A stretch of 39,639 bases of DNA from a virus. Below the pieces are notes generated by a model, which did not search any database, was not told the DNA's origin, and was given only the letters and a program-made list of their open reading frames with translations. Where the stretch lies: positions 1 through 39,639 of the IMG/VR virus record IMGVR_UViG_3300047383_000800, one strand, 5' to 3'. This document shows, one piece after another, positions 31,546 to 38,274 of the stretch. The first letter of the stretch is position 1; every line of letters starts with the position of its first letter. The position numbers and the translations under genes are program-made.

Positions 31546-32256
31546 ATGAAAGTATACGTATTTGACGTAGATGGAACATTAACACCAAGTAGATTAACAA
31601 TAGATCCTAATTTTAAGAAATTCTTTTTAGAATGGATGAAAAACAAAAAGGTAATTTTTGTTACAGGATCAGACAAAGATAAAACCATAGAGCAAATAGG
31701 GTTAGATGTATGGAATGAAGCAGATGCATGTATGCAGTCATGTGGAAATCATATATTTGTCAAAGGAGAAGAGGTTTCTAGAAATCCATGGGAGGCAGAT
31801 GAATCTTTAATCGCTCTTTTAGAACAATTTTTGGTAATTTCTAAATATAGAAAAAGAACTTCGAACCACATCGAGCACAGAATAGGTCTTTGTAATTTTT
31901 CAGTAGTTGGAAGAGATTGTTCTCAAAGAGAAAGAGAAGACTACGCAGAATGGGATGATTTCAATAAGGAAAGATTAGATATGGCACAACTTATTAATGA
32001 AAACTTTCCTGAATTAGAAGCTTCAGTTGGTGGTCAAATCTCAATAGACATACACCCTAAAGGAGCAAATAAGAGTCAAGCTAAGAAATGGATCTTAGAA
32101 AATATAGGTAAAGATACCATTATAAAATTTTATGGAGATAAAACCGAAAAAGGAGGTAACGATTATGACTTAGCAAAAGTATTAGAAGCTCCACATGAAG
32201 TATATCAAGTAAAGGATTGGAAAGAAACTTATAATATATTAAAAAATGATAATTAA
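31546..32256 (+). CDS. eukaryotic-type phosphomannomutase (HAD IIB)
   Basis: 236 residues. KVYVFDVDGTLTPSR (D7, D9), FVTGSDKDKTIEQIG, IEHRIGLCNFSVVGRDCSQR and ASVGGQISIDIHPKGANKSQ, then FYGDKTEKGGNDYDL are the hallmarks of the eukaryotic PMM family (HAD IIB), which converts mannose-6-P to mannose-1-P. Length is near that of eukaryotic PMM (about 250). It is not the bacterial PMM/PGM fold. It would feed a GDP-mannose-like sugar pathway, parallel to the rmlC and epimerase genes. Confidence 0.88.
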   Translation: MKVYVFDVDGTLTPSRLTIDPNFKKFFLEWMKNKKVIFVTGSDKDKTIEQIGLDVWNEADACMQSCGNHIFVKGEEVSRNPWEADESLIALLEQFLVISKYRKRTSNHIEHRIGLCNFSVVGRDCSQREREDYAEWDDFNKERLDMAQLINENFPELEASVGGQISIDIHPKGANKSQAKKWILENIGKDTIIKFYGDKTEKGGNDYDLAKVLEAPHEVYQVKDWKETYNILKNDN

Positions 32257-32356
32257 CGTATTAATTACAATATTTGTAGTCGTATGGGTGTGGATAATCA
32301 GTGAGATTATGAATGCACCGGAATATGACGAAGACGAAAATCCAATAGAAAAATGA
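32246..32356 (+). CDS. tiny membrane protein
   Basis: 36 residues: a hydrophobic helix (INVLITIFVVVWVWIISEI) then an acidic tail (EYDEDENPIEK). It overlaps the phosphomannomutase by 11 bases and the oxygenase by 4 bases (ATGA), a coupled row. Confidence 0.6.
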   Translation: MIINVLITIFVVVWVWIISEIMNAPEYDEDENPIEK

Positions 32357-32946
32357 AATCATACATTTACGATCCGCCTAGAAACAATGCAACCGATTAT
32401 TATTATTTCAAAGACGCATTTAATCAAGAAGAATTAGATACTATAGTTAATAAAGTTTCACATATACCCTTCCAACAGGCAAATACACATTCAGGAGACA
32501 CTGATACTAGAAAATCTAAAATTAAATGGATTCCTCAAACCGAAGAATGGGAATGGCTGTATGAAAAATTAATGATGCTAGCAGGGATGGCCAATGATGA
32601 AATGTGGAAATTCGATATAACATCGGCACCTGAAAGCATTCAATATACTGAATATCACGGAGATATTAATGGTGAATATAGTTGGCATCAAGATATAGGT
32701 CCTGAGGAATTATCAACTAGAAAAATATCTATAACGGTTCAACTTTCTGACAACTCTGAATATGAGGGAGGAGATTTAATGTTTTGGATGGGAGGAAAGT
32801 CACTTGAAGATAATAATATGGTTGCTCCTAAAGGAAAAGGGACAGTTATAATATTTCCAAGTTATATATACCATTCAGTACTACCTGTGACTAAAGGCGT
32901 AAGAAAATCATTTGTTCTTTGGTTAGGAGGAGGACATTATAAGTAG
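32353..32946 (+). CDS. 2OG-Fe(II) oxygenase
   Basis: 197 residues. The Fe(II) triad reads WHQD (H112, D114) and the distal YHSVLP (H174); R184 in VRKSFVLW would bind 2-oxoglutarate. It resembles PKHD/PiuC-type prolyl-4-hydroxylases. Such phage enzymes may hydroxylate proteins or nucleobases. It lies next to the thioesterase gene, with a 3-base gap. Substrate unknown. Confidence 0.87.
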   Translation: MKSYIYDPPRNNATDYYYFKDAFNQEELDTIVNKVSHIPFQQANTHSGDTDTRKSKIKWIPQTEEWEWLYEKLMMLAGMANDEMWKFDITSAPESIQYTEYHGDINGEYSWHQDIGPEELSTRKISITVQLSDNSEYEGGDLMFWMGGKSLEDNNMVAPKGKGTVIIFPSYIYHSVLPVTKGVRKSFVLWLGGGHYK

Positions 32947-32949
32947 AGT

Positions 32950-33348
32950 ATGGAATTAATTTCAACACACCCTGTAAAAAAATCAGATTTAGGATTTCAT
33001 GGAAATCTTTTTGGAGGTAAATTATTAGCATGGGTAGATGCAGCTGGAGCTTCATTTGCTTCACAAGTATGTGATTCACCCAGAATGGTAACAGTTTTAA
33101 TAGACGAGTGTGTATTTAAAAAACCAGCAAAAGAAGGACATCTTCTTAAAATATACGGAGATGTAAAAAGTATAGGTAGAACTTCAGTTACTCTCGAAAT
33201 TGAAGCAAGATCACATAACGTTTATGACGGAAGACAGGCCATCATTTTAGCAACAAGTATAAAATTTGTTAGAATCGATGAGCAAGGAGAACCAATCCCA
33301 ATTAGCCAAAGAGTTAAAAATAAATATAAGAAATCGGAACAAATTTGA
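32950..33348 (+). CDS. acyl-CoA thioesterase (hotdog fold)
   Basis: 132 residues. HPVKKSDLGFHGNLFGGKLL, AWVDAAGASFASQV and VLIDECVFKKPAKEGHLLKI match YciA/BFIT-type acyl-CoA thioesterases; the FGG motif and catalytic D in the AWVD region are present. It would hydrolyse acyl-CoA. Very rare in phages; it may help remodel lipids or scavenge CoA. The start ATG is 3 bases after the oxygenase stop. Confidence 0.85.
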   Translation: MELISTHPVKKSDLGFHGNLFGGKLLAWVDAAGASFASQVCDSPRMVTVLIDECVFKKPAKEGHLLKIYGDVKSIGRTSVTLEIEARSHNVYDGRQAIILATSIKFVRIDEQGEPIPISQRVKNKYKKSEQI

Positions 33349-33357
33349 GGTCTCTTT

Positions 33358-33370
33358 GATATATACTTTA
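33358..33370 (+). promoter_or_regulatory. candidate promoter box (GATATATACTTTA)
   Basis: 20 bases before the ATG of the flavodoxin-fold gene; a variant of the ATATATA motif also seen at 31067-31078 before the holin-like gene (AATATATACTTTA). Confidence 0.35.
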
Positions 33371-33390
33371 AATAAAATTATAACTAAAGA

Positions 33391-33879
33391 ATGAAAGCAC
33401 TTATAGTAATTGCACAACCAGATATGAATAGCTTTGAGCAGAATGTAATGCTCAGAACTATTGCAAGAGTATTTGAAGTATTAGAAATAAAATATGAAGT
33501 ATTAGACCTTTATGTAAATGGAAAAGTAGGTCCAGAAGCAAAGCCTAAGAATTTTAAATTAAGGGTTAAGAACGCTAGCCATGTTTATATTATTGCAAAT
33601 TCTGCATGGTTACCTTTAGTTGATTTATTTTTAGAACCATATAATTTTGAAGGAAAACATGTAGAAGCGATGATTTCTCATAACAGAAAGAAAAGCGTTT
33701 GGAGATGGTTAAGTTCAGAAGTTAGATTAGCCCAATCTGCATTCGGTTCTTCGATTAAAAAACTATTTGCAATAAAAGCTAGCCATTTATGGGATGTTGA
33801 TGAGCTTTCAAAGCTAGAAAAAAATAGCTACATTAAGAAAATTAGAGAAGAAATCTTAAATGATTTCAACGAGGATTAA
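33391..33879 (+). CDS. flavodoxin-fold protein, shorter relative of the 20192 oxidoreductase
   Basis: 162 residues. ALIVIAQPDMNSFEQNVMLR and YEVLDLYVNGKVGPEAKPK, then ASHVYIIANSAWLPLVDLFL parallel the blocks of the 210-residue NAD(P)H dehydrogenase-like protein, but the W-W segment (WFRLTPRM) and the later catalytic loops are missing. It may be a paralog with reduced or no flavin activity. It ends before a UUCG-capped terminator. Confidence 0.65.
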   Translation: MKALIVIAQPDMNSFEQNVMLRTIARVFEVLEIKYEVLDLYVNGKVGPEAKPKNFKLRVKNASHVYIIANSAWLPLVDLFLEPYNFEGKHVEAMISHNRKKSVWRWLSSEVRLAQSAFGSSIKKLFAIKASHLWDVDELSKLEKNSYIKKIREEILNDFNED

Positions 33880-33897
33880 TAGCTAAATCTCGTAGAG

Positions 33898-33917
33898 AAG
33901 GAACTTCGGTTCCTTTT
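33898..33917 (+). terminator. terminator with UUCG tetraloop
   Basis: AAGGAAC (33898-33904), TTCG loop, GTTCCTT (33909-33915) and TT. A compact, very stable hairpin. Confidence 0.85.
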
Positions 33918-33960
33918 CGGGGATTAAATTGAAAATAATTTGAAAAAAAGCAGTAAAAAA

Positions 33961-34010
33961 TTTTTATTTGTCGCCGGAATTGGTTATATTAGTAGAGTAA
34001 TAATTGATAA
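33961..34010 (+). promoter_or_regulatory. promoter-leader cassette, copy 6
   Basis: TTTTTATTTGTCGCCGGAAT, TATATTAG at 33985-33992, GTAGAGTAATAATTGATAA. It starts the unit that ends with the ligase. Nearly identical to copy 5. Confidence 0.75.
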
Positions 34011-34020
34011 CAGATAACAA

Positions 34021-34362
34021 ATGAAAAAAATTCTAACATTTACTCTTCGACATTCACTTGGCGATTGTACCAATAATGGTTTAACTTCACAAAAAGATTC
34101 TATCGATATGTATTATGGATCAGATCTTAATGAAGCTCTTAATAGTGTAAGAACTGAAGGAATTCTTGATGAACTTCCAGAAGATTCTCTTATTCTTATT
34201 GAAAGAAATCTTTTTGGAAAACCTGCAAACTATGCAGTTCCAGTCAGTATTTTAAAGAAAGGTCAGCATTCAATGTCTGGTGGAAACTTCGTTTATACCT
34301 CAGACTCTAGGTTTCCTAGTGATGCTCCAATTAGTGTTCATGATAGAGTAGAAAATAATTAA
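34021..34362 (+). CDS. hypothetical protein
   Basis: 113 residues, no membrane helix. It contains KKILTFTLRHSLGDCTNNGL, DMYYGSDLNEALNSVRTEGI and SLILIERNLFGKPANYAVPV, an alpha/beta composition. First gene after cassette copy 6; the stop is one base before the ligase ATG. No family recognised. Confidence 0.6.
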   Translation: MKKILTFTLRHSLGDCTNNGLTSQKDSIDMYYGSDLNEALNSVRTEGILDELPEDSLILIERNLFGKPANYAVPVSILKKGQHSMSGGNFVYTSDSRFPSDAPISVHDRVENN

Positions 34363-34363
34363 T

Positions 34364-35653
34364 ATGAAAGAACTTAAACTTACCCAAGAATTTGTAGATA
34401 AATCAAATTCAACTAATTCCAATACGGATAAACTTAATGTAATTAAGGAATATTCTAATCAACCAGATGTCCTTAAAGTGCTGCAGTATACATATGACAC
34501 GTTTAAACAGTATTATGTTACTTCAAAAAATTGTAAAAAGAGAAGTGACCTGGTGCTTCCCTTTGGCACGTATAAAGATATATTTTCTTTGTTAGATGCA
34601 TTATCTTCTAGGCAAATCACTGGTCATTCTGCCATTGAAGCTGTAAATACCTTTGTTGAAGAGAATAAAGAGTATGAAGAATTGGTTTGGAATATTATTG
34701 ATAGAAACCTTAAAACAAGGTCTACTATCTCAATGATTAACAAAGTGGTTCCCGGTCTTATTCCAACCTTTGACGTTGCGCTTGCACAGGCGTATGATGA
34801 TAAAACTAAGAAGAAGGTTGATTGGAATGATGGATGGTACGCTAGTCGTAAACTTGATGGAGTAAGATGTTTAGCAATTATCGATGATAAAGGAAATGTA
34901 AATTTTTATTCAAGAGCGGGTAAAGAGTTTACAACCCTTGATTCTCTTAAGCCATCTATTCAAAAATTAGGTCTTACAAATATGGTATTTGATGGTGAAG
35001 TTTGTATGGTAGATGAAAATGGAAATGAGGATTTCCAAGGTATCATTAAACAAATTAAAAGAAAGGACCATACAATTGAAAAACCGTTCTATTATATTTT
35101 TGATCTTCTAACCATTAAAGAATTTAGCGATAAAGAATCTATCACTACTCTTTCTGAAAGGCTTGAAACTGCAAGAGCATACGTAATGAATGACGATTAC
35201 ATTGGAGTCTTGAAGCAAATTCTCGCTGACGACATGGTAATGGAAACCATGATGGAAAAATCAAAGAGAGAAGGATGGGAAGGTCTTATGTTACGTAAAG
35301 ATACAACGTACAAAGGTAAAAGAAGCGCAGACATTCTTAAAGTTAAAAAATTCTACGACGATGAATATGTCGTAGTTGACCTTGAAAACGCAATCAATAG
35401 GGTTATTGTTGATGGAAAAGAGGTTGAAGAAATGATGCTTAAAAACGTAGTCATTGAACATAAAGGAAGTAGAGTTCAAGTAGGTTCTGGTTTTTCTCAT
35501 GAACAAAAAAGATACTACTACGAAAATCCTAGTGAAATTTTAGGAAAGCAAATCACGGTTCAATATTTTGAAGAAACTCAAAATCAACATGGAGAACATT
35601 CTCTTAGATTTCCTGTGATTAAAGCAGTGTATGAAACAGGACGTACTTTTTAA
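34364..35653 (+). CDS. ATP-dependent DNA ligase
   Basis: 429 residues (T4 gp30: 487). The adenylation lysine is K163 in SRKLDGVR (motif I, KLDGVR at 163-168). Further motifs: YSRAGKEF (III region), MVFDGEVCMV (IIIa), FYYIFDLL (IV), EGLMLRK (V region) and ILKVKKF (VI region), then an OB-fold domain. The N-terminal 150 residues are helical as in T4-type ligases. It seals nicks in replication and repair, and could pair with the HAD 3'-phosphatase-like protein at 16866. Confidence 0.92.
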   Translation: MKELKLTQEFVDKSNSTNSNTDKLNVIKEYSNQPDVLKVLQYTYDTFKQYYVTSKNCKKRSDLVLPFGTYKDIFSLLDALSSRQITGHSAIEAVNTFVEENKEYEELVWNIIDRNLKTRSTISMINKVVPGLIPTFDVALAQAYDDKTKKKVDWNDGWYASRKLDGVRCLAIIDDKGNVNFYSRAGKEFTTLDSLKPSIQKLGLTNMVFDGEVCMVDENGNEDFQGIIKQIKRKDHTIEKPFYYIFDLLTIKEFSDKESITTLSERLETARAYVMNDDYIGVLKQILADDMVMETMMEKSKREGWEGLMLRKDTTYKGKRSADILKVKKFYDDEYVVVDLENAINRVIVDGKEVEEMMLKNVVIEHKGSRVQVGSGFSHEQKRYYYENPSEILGKQITVQYFEETQNQHGEHSLRFPVIKAVYETGRTF

Positions 35654-35675
35654 GGTATAATTTAAAAATTAATAT

Positions 35676-36377
35676 ATGATAATAGTTTTAGGTGACGGTC
35701 TTTTAGCAGCCGAACTTATTGGGCAAACAGGATGGAACTACATTTCTAGAAAAAATGATGGTTTAGACTTTAACAATTTATCAAGTTTAATTAATCTGAT
35801 TCCAGATGAATGCAATACTATTATAAATTGCATCGCGTATACGGATACGTATTCTGACAATAAAGCAAAAATGCTTAAAACAAATTATCATTCTGTTGCA
35901 AACTTGGTAGATTATTGTAATGCAAGAGAGATTAAGCTCATTCATTATTCTACAGATTACGTCTATGCAGGATCTGTTCCTAATGCAAGTGAACATGATA
36001 TTCCAATTCCAGATAGAACCTGGTATGCTTATTCTAAATTATTAGCAGATGAATATATTATTAGGCATTCTAGCGATTATCTTATCGTAAGAGGAAGCCA
36101 TAGAATTAATCCATTTCCATACGAAAATGCCTGGGAAAATCAAATAGGAAACTTTGATGATGTTGATGTTTTGGTAAAGCAATGGATTCAATTAATACGA
36201 AATAACCAAAGGGGAGTTTGGAATATAGGAACTCCTACTAAGAGCGTTTATGAATACGCTTCTAGAGAAAGAGAAGTAAATCCAATGCCAGCTCCTGAAC
36301 ATTTTCCAAAAGACACGACAATGGATCTTACTAAACTAAATACGTTTCTAGAAACTTTATTAGAAATAGAAGTATAA
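35676..36377 (+). CDS. dTDP-4-dehydrorhamnose reductase-like SDR
   Basis: 233 residues, shorter than typical RmlD (about 290). N-terminal VLGDGLLAAEL is an atypical NAD(P)-binding turn, followed by IINCIAYTDTYSDNKAKML, LIHYSTDYVYAG and YAYSK with Y117 and K121. These are the RmlD family blocks. It would make dTDP-rhamnose after RmlC, but RmlA and RmlB were not seen here unless the epimerase at 21069 serves. Function could be other nucleotide-sugar reduction. Confidence 0.8.
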   Translation: MIIVLGDGLLAAELIGQTGWNYISRKNDGLDFNNLSSLINLIPDECNTIINCIAYTDTYSDNKAKMLKTNYHSVANLVDYCNAREIKLIHYSTDYVYAGSVPNASEHDIPIPDRTWYAYSKLLADEYIIRHSSDYLIVRGSHRINPFPYENAWENQIGNFDDVDVLVKQWIQLIRNNQRGVWNIGTPTKSVYEYASREREVNPMPAPEHFPKDTTMDLTKLNTFLETLLEIEV

Positions 36378-36382
36378 TAGTT

Positions 36383-36667
36383 ATGCCGAGAGAAGTTAGA
36401 ATGACGATATGTTCAGGGTGTATTGAAGAATTCCCAAATGATGATCTTTACACTGTTAGTAGATATATGAATAGGGCAAATCCTAATCCTAAAAATTTAT
36501 ACACAACTCCATATTGTGAAGACTGTGTAAAAAAAGACAAAGAACACTACGTTGAAATTACACAAGAACCAAAAAGAATTCTAAAGGAGAAAGCAAAGGC
36601 TGAACGTGCAAAGGAGAGAGCAAAGGCAAAAAAGAAAAAAACCACCAAGAAAAATGCAAAGAAATAA
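36383..36667 (+). CDS. small zinc-finger protein with basic tail
   Basis: 94 residues. Two CxxC pairs (CSGC about 12-15 and CEDC about 46-49) form a possible zinc ribbon, followed by a strongly basic coiled tail (KAERAKERAKAKKKKTTKK). It looks like a nucleic-acid binding protein. The next gene overlaps its end by 14 bases. Confidence 0.65.
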   Translation: MPREVRMTICSGCIEEFPNDDLYTVSRYMNRANPNPKNLYTTPYCEDCVKKDKEHYVEITQEPKRILKEKAKAERAKERAKAKKKKTTKKNAKK

Positions 36668-37121
36668 AATTGGAATTACATGTTCTACATTTGATTTATT
36701 CCATGCAGGTCATGTGAAGATGTTAGAAGAAGCTAAAAAAGAGTGTGATTATCTAATAGTAGCACTGCAAACAGATCCCTCAATCGATCGACCCGACTCC
36801 AAGAACCCTCCTATTCAGTCTTTAGTAGAGAGATACATTCAAGTAAAAGCATGTAAATACGTAGATGAAATAGTTCCTTATCAAACAGAAAAAGATCTTG
36901 AAGATATTTTTGCAAGCTTTGATTTAGATTGTAGAGTTTTAGGAATTGAATACAAAGATAAAGACTTTACAGGAAAAGATACGTGTTTAAAAAGAGGAAT
37001 TGAAATCATATATAATAAAAGAGATCACAGTTTTTCTAGCACAGAGCTTCGAAACAGGGTATGGGAAGTAGAGCATGTAAAAAGTTTACAGCAAATTGAA
37101 AAAAAATTCAACAAAAGTTGA
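36654..37121 (+). CDS. cytidylyltransferase-family nucleotidyltransferase
   Basis: 155 residues from ATG 36654; an in-frame ATG at 36606 is within the preceding gene and gives a basic, uncoded-looking extension. KIGITCSTFDLFHAGHVKML holds HxGH (17-20), and HSFSSTELRNRV is the second nucleotide-binding motif, as in glycerol-3-phosphate or ethanolamine-phosphate cytidylyltransferases and adenylyltransferases. It would activate a small phosphate or sugar with CTP (or ATP). Fits the sugar-nucleotide set. Confidence 0.82.
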   Translation: MQRNKIGITCSTFDLFHAGHVKMLEEAKKECDYLIVALQTDPSIDRPDSKNPPIQSLVERYIQVKACKYVDEIVPYQTEKDLEDIFASFDLDCRVLGIEYKDKDFTGKDTCLKRGIEIIYNKRDHSFSSTELRNRVWEVEHVKSLQQIEKKFNKS

Positions 37122-37174
37122 AACTAATTTGATAACCATAGTATAATTAACTGAATTTAAAAATTATTAAGAAA

Positions 37175-37357
37175 ATGACAGATTTATTAACACAAATCCA
37201 AGAAACACTGGACTCGATTCAGGACGACGCTACCAAATTTAACGAAAAAGGAAATAAGGCAGCTGGAACAAGAGTAAGAAAAGGAATGCAAACTATTAAA
37301 GCCTTAGCACAAGATGTAAGAGTTGCAGTTTCTGAAGCAAATAAGGCAAGAGTCTAA
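37175..37357 (+). CDS. histone H1-like DNA-binding protein (Bacteroidetes type)
   Basis: 60 residues. Central EKGNKAAGTRVRKGMQTIKA and LAQDVRVAVSEANKARV match the small H1-like proteins common in Bacteroidetes genomes, which are basic and bind DNA. Unlike most, the N-terminus is more acidic (IQETLDSIQDDATKFN). The stop at 37355 is followed immediately by an inverted repeat and the large RNA locus. Likely acquired from a host. Confidence 0.8.
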   Translation: MTDLLTQIQETLDSIQDDATKFNEKGNKAAGTRVRKGMQTIKALAQDVRVAVSEANKARV

Positions 37358-37373
37358 GGTTATATAGATAACC
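37358..37373 (+). repeat. inverted repeat with TATATAG box
   Basis: GGTTAT-ATAG-ATAACC directly after the H1-like stop. It contains the TATATAG string and lies 9 bases before the boxA-like element, so it is likely part of the promoter region of the large RNA. Confidence 0.5.
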
Positions 37374-37382
37374 AAAGAAAAA

Positions 37383-37396
37383 GTTCTTTAACATAT
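37383..37396 (+). promoter_or_regulatory. boxA-like element before large RNA
   Basis: GTTCTTTAACATAT, the closest of the four to E. coli boxA (GCTCTTTAACAA). It stands about 15-20 bases after a TATATAG box, as expected for the leader of a stable RNA. Confidence 0.5.
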
Positions 37397-37846
37397 TGTA
37401 GAAGGCACATTTGATACTGATCATTGATAATGTGAGTGTATGGCTGAAAAAATCCTAATGGAAAGAGGGATTAAGGCACACCAGACATCGAACACGATTC
37501 GACTTAGTTGCTAAAAATAAGTAATTAAGACTTGACAAAGTAGAAGGTGGTAAATCGGGAAAGATAAATCTAACCAATTTTTCCGAGAGCATTGCAAGTA
37601 CCCGAAAGGAAACCTTGCCGAAAACTGACCGAAAAATCCTATCTTATAGGGGATAAGGTATGACTAAAGCTATGGTGGCGCATCAATGGAACCTAACAGT
37701 TCTGAGATGAACTCTATTAAAAAAAGAGTTAGTTAGTATGCAGTAATCATTACAATAAGACGATTTTCCAGAGCTGGTATACTCTGGTACACGATCCTTC
37801 TATGTTATAACCCAAGACCTAATGCAAATTAGGTCTTTTGGGGGTT
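37397..37846 (+). ncRNA. large structured RNA of about 450 nt, unrecognised class
   Basis: No ORF of note for 500 bases, but many paired segments. Examples: CACATT/AATGTG (37406-37411 with 37429-37434), AATCC/GGATT (37451-37455 with 37468-37472), TCGAA/TTCGA (37488-37492 with 37498-37502), TCGGGAAA/TTTTCCGA (37555-37562 with 37579-37586), GCAAG/CTTGC, AACTCT/AGAGTT (37710-37715 with 37725-37730), CCAGAG/CTCTGG (37768-37773 with 37782-37787), and a long terminator stem. I saw no conserved core of RNase P RNA, tmRNA or group I intron, though a remote member is not excluded. Large ornate phage RNAs such as GOLLD and ROOL are known; this could be one or a new class. Confidence 0.65.
37809..37846 (+). 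terminator. terminator-like hairpin ending the large RNA
   Basis: AAGACCTAA (37814-37822) pairs with TTAGGTCTT (37829-37837), and AACCC with GGGTT adds a lower stem. It forms a long bulged hairpin, probably both terminator and 3' end of the RNA. Confidence 0.75.
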
Positions 37847-37865
37847 AGAAAAACAAGTCAAAGAA

Positions 37866-38012
37866 ATGACAACAAATAACGATCAAACTAACGGCAATAC
37901 TCAATTAAATGGAGATAGAAATGCATTTAATCAAAGAGTATCTAGATTATTAATGCTAGGTAACACTAAGAAGGTAAAGTGGAGCGATAGAAGAAGATAC
38001 AGAAACATTTAG
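37866..38012 (+). CDS. small basic protein downstream of the large RNA
   Basis: 48 residues. Asn/Thr/Gln-rich N-terminus (TTNNDQTNGNTQLNGDRNAF), then a basic helix (FNQRVSRLLMLGNTKKVKWS, DRRRYRNI). Well-formed ORF 20 bases after the RNA terminator. Its basic end could bind RNA; partnership with the large RNA is only suggested by position. Confidence 0.55.
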   Translation: MTTNNDQTNGNTQLNGDRNAFNQRVSRLLMLGNTKKVKWSDRRRYRNI

Positions 38013-38022
38013 ATATATAGTA
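38012..38022 (+). promoter_or_regulatory. candidate late promoter motif (GATATATAGTA)
   Basis: It overlaps the stop codon of the preceding small gene and lies 19 bases before the lipoprotein ATG. Same motif as at 10438. Confidence 0.4.
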
Positions 38023-38041
38023 TTAAAATACCAACTTAACA

Positions 38042-38233
38042 ATGAAAAAGAAAATGATAGCATTGTCGTTAAGTTCAATACTACTATTTGGATGTGGATC
38101 TACAAAGCCTGCATCCGATGAATGTTGCAATAAGGTAGTAACAGAACAAGAGCATCATGAAAAGATTTTAAATGGAGCTTTTTTCGGCATAATAGTTTTT
38201 GCAATATTTAGCGCAATAGGAAATAAGCCATAA
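38042..38233 (+). CDS. small lipoprotein with C-terminal membrane helix (possible u-spanin)
   Basis: 63 residues. Signal peptide and lipobox end at LLFGC (C18). After a short polar, Cys-containing spacer (DECCNKVVTEQ) there is a second hydrophobic helix (FFGIIVFAIFSAI). A lipoprotein with a C-terminal transmembrane helix is the layout of unimolecular spanins, but the linker is short (about 25 residues) so this remains tentative. A candidate late promoter precedes it. Confidence 0.6.
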   Translation: MKKKMIALSLSSILLFGCGSTKPASDECCNKVVTEQEHHEKILNGAFFGIIVFAIFSAIGNKP

Positions 38234-38239
38234 TAAAAG

Positions 38240-38250
38240 AATATATAGTT
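38240..38250 (+). promoter_or_regulatory. candidate late promoter motif (AATATATAGTT)
   Basis: ATATATAG motif 24 bases before the ATG of the 154-residue protein, in an otherwise AT-rich 41-base gap. Confidence 0.4.
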
Positions 38251-38274
38251 AAACAATCAAACACAATTAAATTT

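Noticed and set aside
37397-37846. RNase P RNA, tmRNA or group I intron
   Set aside because: No GAGGAAAGUCC-type core, no tRNA-like ends or tag reading frame, and no split gene around it. A very divergent version cannot be excluded without a model search.
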